Source of the DNA: an uncultured Clostridia bacterium
GTDB taxonomy: Bacteria; Bacillota; Clostridia; Oscillospirales; Ruminococcaceae
DNA: 34,007 nucleotides
Assembly (NCBI GenBank): GCA_947629945.1
Contig: CANRFR010000017.1
Coordinates: 1-34,007, forward strand
Reading direction: 5' to 3'
The notes below the pieces were generated by a model, which worked only from the letters and a program-made list of their open reading frames with translations, was not told the origin of the DNA and did not search any database. A program made the position numbers and the translations under genes. Shown here in pieces: positions 33,880 through 34,007 of this stretch. Every line of letters starts with the position of its first letter. Within the stretch, counting starts at the first letter, position 1.

Positions 33880-34007
33880 TTAAGGCAACACCGCACAAAG
33901 ACCGCCCTACGGGCTTTGTCATTCGCTTGCTTGCATCTTTTCCGTCATCTTGCACATAGTTCGCTTGCAAGGCGTCAGCCTTGCGGCGCTCACTTTGTAC
34001 AATCTGA
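33880..34007. repeat. Structured repeat-like element at the right edge
   Basis: From TTAAGGCAACACCGCACAAAG at 33880 to the window end the DNA holds two clear hairpins: CAAAG...CTTTG with an inner CCC-TAC-GGG (33896-33918) and GCAAGGC-GTCA-GCCTTGC (33967-33984). The left end overlaps the RibD ribosome binding site. The 11-mer TTAAGGCAACA also occurs inverted at 33289-33299 inside the MITE. Interspersed repeats with this look occur in related genomes as far as I recall, but I cannot verify that. The reverse strand has an open frame to the edge that stops just at the RibD start, so the end of a real gene is an alternative. Confidence 0.5.

Overview
The window looks like chromosome of a gut-type Clostridia, most likely Oscillospiraceae/Ruminococcaceae. 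This is inferred from the rimP-nusA-rnpM-ylxQ-infB-rbfA-nrnA-truB-ribF gene order, the secG-rnr pair, an EpsG-type polymerase, Ser/Glu-rich extracytoplasmic linkers and strong GGAGG ribosome binding sites. No rRNA, tRNA or CRISPR array was found. Several promoters share one design: TTGACx, a 17-nt spacer, and usually an extended -10 of the form TGnTATAAT.

Left part (1-14 kb, minus strand). A translation and transcription factor operon starts at a strong promoter near 7.74 kb and runs leftward from rimP to ribF, which is cut by the window edge. Next come two small genes of unknown role, one a CPCC-type cysteine-rich protein, then the rpmG-secE-nusG-rplK-rplA operon with its own promoter near 11.3 kb. 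A compact operon of Cof-type HAD phosphatase, CorC/HlyC-type membrane protein and NfeD-like membrane protein follows, with genes linked by ATGA overlaps.

Middle (14-25.5 kb). On the minus strand lie a divergent DRE-TIM-like protein, an NlpC/P60-like protein that has lost its catalytic Cys and His, a FapA (DUF342) protein and a HAD phosphatase. A divergent promoter region at 18.1-18.4 kb separates them from secG and rnr on the plus strand. A small surface and polysaccharide group follows on the minus strand: a sortase-type surface protein, EpsG-like polymerase, family-4 glycosyltransferase and WbaP-type priming sugar transferase.

Right part (25.7-34 kb). A plus-strand NitT/TauT-type ABC transporter (lipoprotein, permease, ATPase) is followed by a small membrane protein and an amidohydrolase. 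From 29.9 kb to the right edge the DNA holds mostly decaying genes: an HD-hydrolase stub, a Gx-transporter gene with a nonsense codon, a probably frameshifted NusG-domain-II gene, an ORF fusing the start of an aldo/keto reductase to the end of ApbE, a frameshifted flavin reductase, and a RibD-type reductase gene broken by a frameshift, a nonsense codon and a 98-bp MITE. Only one aldo/keto reductase there is intact. Removing the MITE and one TA restores the RibD reading frame exactly, which defines the element ends and its TA target duplication.

I did not find a clear new defence or metabolic system. The strongest observations are the MITE insertion, the AKR-ApbE chimera inside a decayed flavinylation locus, the pseudo-enzyme NlpC/P60 protein, the apparent AUA start of ylxQ, and the perfect hairpin in the rimP leader.
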